NCBI GenBank assembly: GCA_002691085.1
Contig: NZGX01000052.1
Coordinates: 12,323-18,445 of the forward strand
Origin: Rhodospirillaceae bacterium
Lineage (GTDB): Bacteria; Pseudomonadota; Alphaproteobacteria; Rhodospirillales; Rhodospirillaceae
DNA length: 6,123 nucleotides
Direction of reading: 5' to 3'
The position numbers were made by a program, and so were the translations under genes. The notes under the pieces were generated by a model. It made no database searches. It was not told the origin of the DNA and saw only the letters and a program-made list of their open reading frames with translations. The first letter of the stretch is position 1. Each line of letters begins with the position of its first letter. This document shows positions 6,008 to 6,123 of the stretch, in pieces.

Positions 6008-6123
6008 ATGAAAAATAACTCTTCTCATACTATGTTTCCTGAAGCAAATCACGATGAACAAGCTGCTCAAAGTTTTATAAAATCATTGAGAATTTTTAGT
6101 ATGCAAAATTTTCATCAAGGAAA
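6008..6123 (+). CDS. Start of an unidentified protein, cut by the right edge
   Basis: An ATG at 6008 is preceded by AGAGG (5998-6002) five bases upstream, and the frame stays open for 38 codons to the edge. The visible protein begins MKNNSSHTMFPEANHDEQ and continues with a helical-looking stretch, AAQSFIKSLRIFSMQNFHQG. There is no signal peptide. The MFPE(x)nHDEQA-type opening reminds me of the N-terminus of a group of proteobacterial SAM-dependent methyltransferases, but too little is present to claim this. It is divergent from the 118-aa gene, and the two may share a regulatory region. Confidence 0.65.
   Translation, partial: MKNNSSHTMFPEANHDEQAAQSFIKSLRIFSMQNFHQG

Noticed and set aside
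1..6123. tRNA, rRNA, CRISPR array, insertion sequence or prophage
   Set aside because: No cloverleaf, ribosomal RNA segment, regularly spaced repeat, transposase or phage gene was seen on either strand.

Overview
This is a 6.1 kb AT-rich stretch (GC roughly one third, judged by eye) with compact bacterial gene spacing, Shine-Dalgarno sites and a Sec-type export signal. The protein families, and an operator resembling a proteobacterial Fur box, suggest a low-GC proteobacterium. A free-living marine alpha- or gammaproteobacterium is my guess; nothing in the window fixes the taxon.

Layout. (1) The left edge carries the first ~156 codons of an unrecognised minus-strand gene that runs off the window (468 to 1). 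It has a probable TTG start and a well-placed ribosome binding site. (2) The 469-656 intergenic region holds a strong Fur-box-like palindrome (499-527) lying over a predicted leftward promoter. A separate predicted rightward promoter (600-628) sits closer to the next gene. (3) Positions 657-2687 (+) encode a 676-aa protein with two nitrilase (carbon-nitrogen hydrolase) domains in tandem. The C-terminal copy has an apparent Glu-Lys-Cys triad; the N-terminal copy appears to lack the Glu. (4) Converging on it, with only 7 bp between stop codons, is a minus-strand pair: a membrane-anchored beta-lactamase-like serine hydrolase (5402 to 4218) followed after 29 bp by an exported family-5 (peptide type) ABC substrate-binding protein (4188 to 2695). 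(5) Further right is a 118-aa minus-strand protein of unknown function (5893 to 5537) with a candidate terminator behind it. (6) A divergent plus-strand gene starts at 6008 and is cut by the right edge.

How the genes may work together. The serine hydrolase and the binding protein look like an operon acting in the periplasm. Together with the cytoplasmic nitrilase-like protein, the three families are suited to hydrolysing amide or ester bonds and capturing small peptide-like compounds. A scavenging role for an amide-containing compound is therefore a reasonable hypothesis, but no substrate can be read from the sequence and no permease or ATPase genes are present here. The Fur-like operator seems aimed at the left-edge gene rather than at the nitrilase. 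I see no RNA genes, CRISPR arrays, insertion sequences, prophage genes or clear signs of horizontal transfer. The most unusual items are the double nitrilase with a degenerate first domain and the unrecognised left-edge gene under a probable iron-responsive operator.
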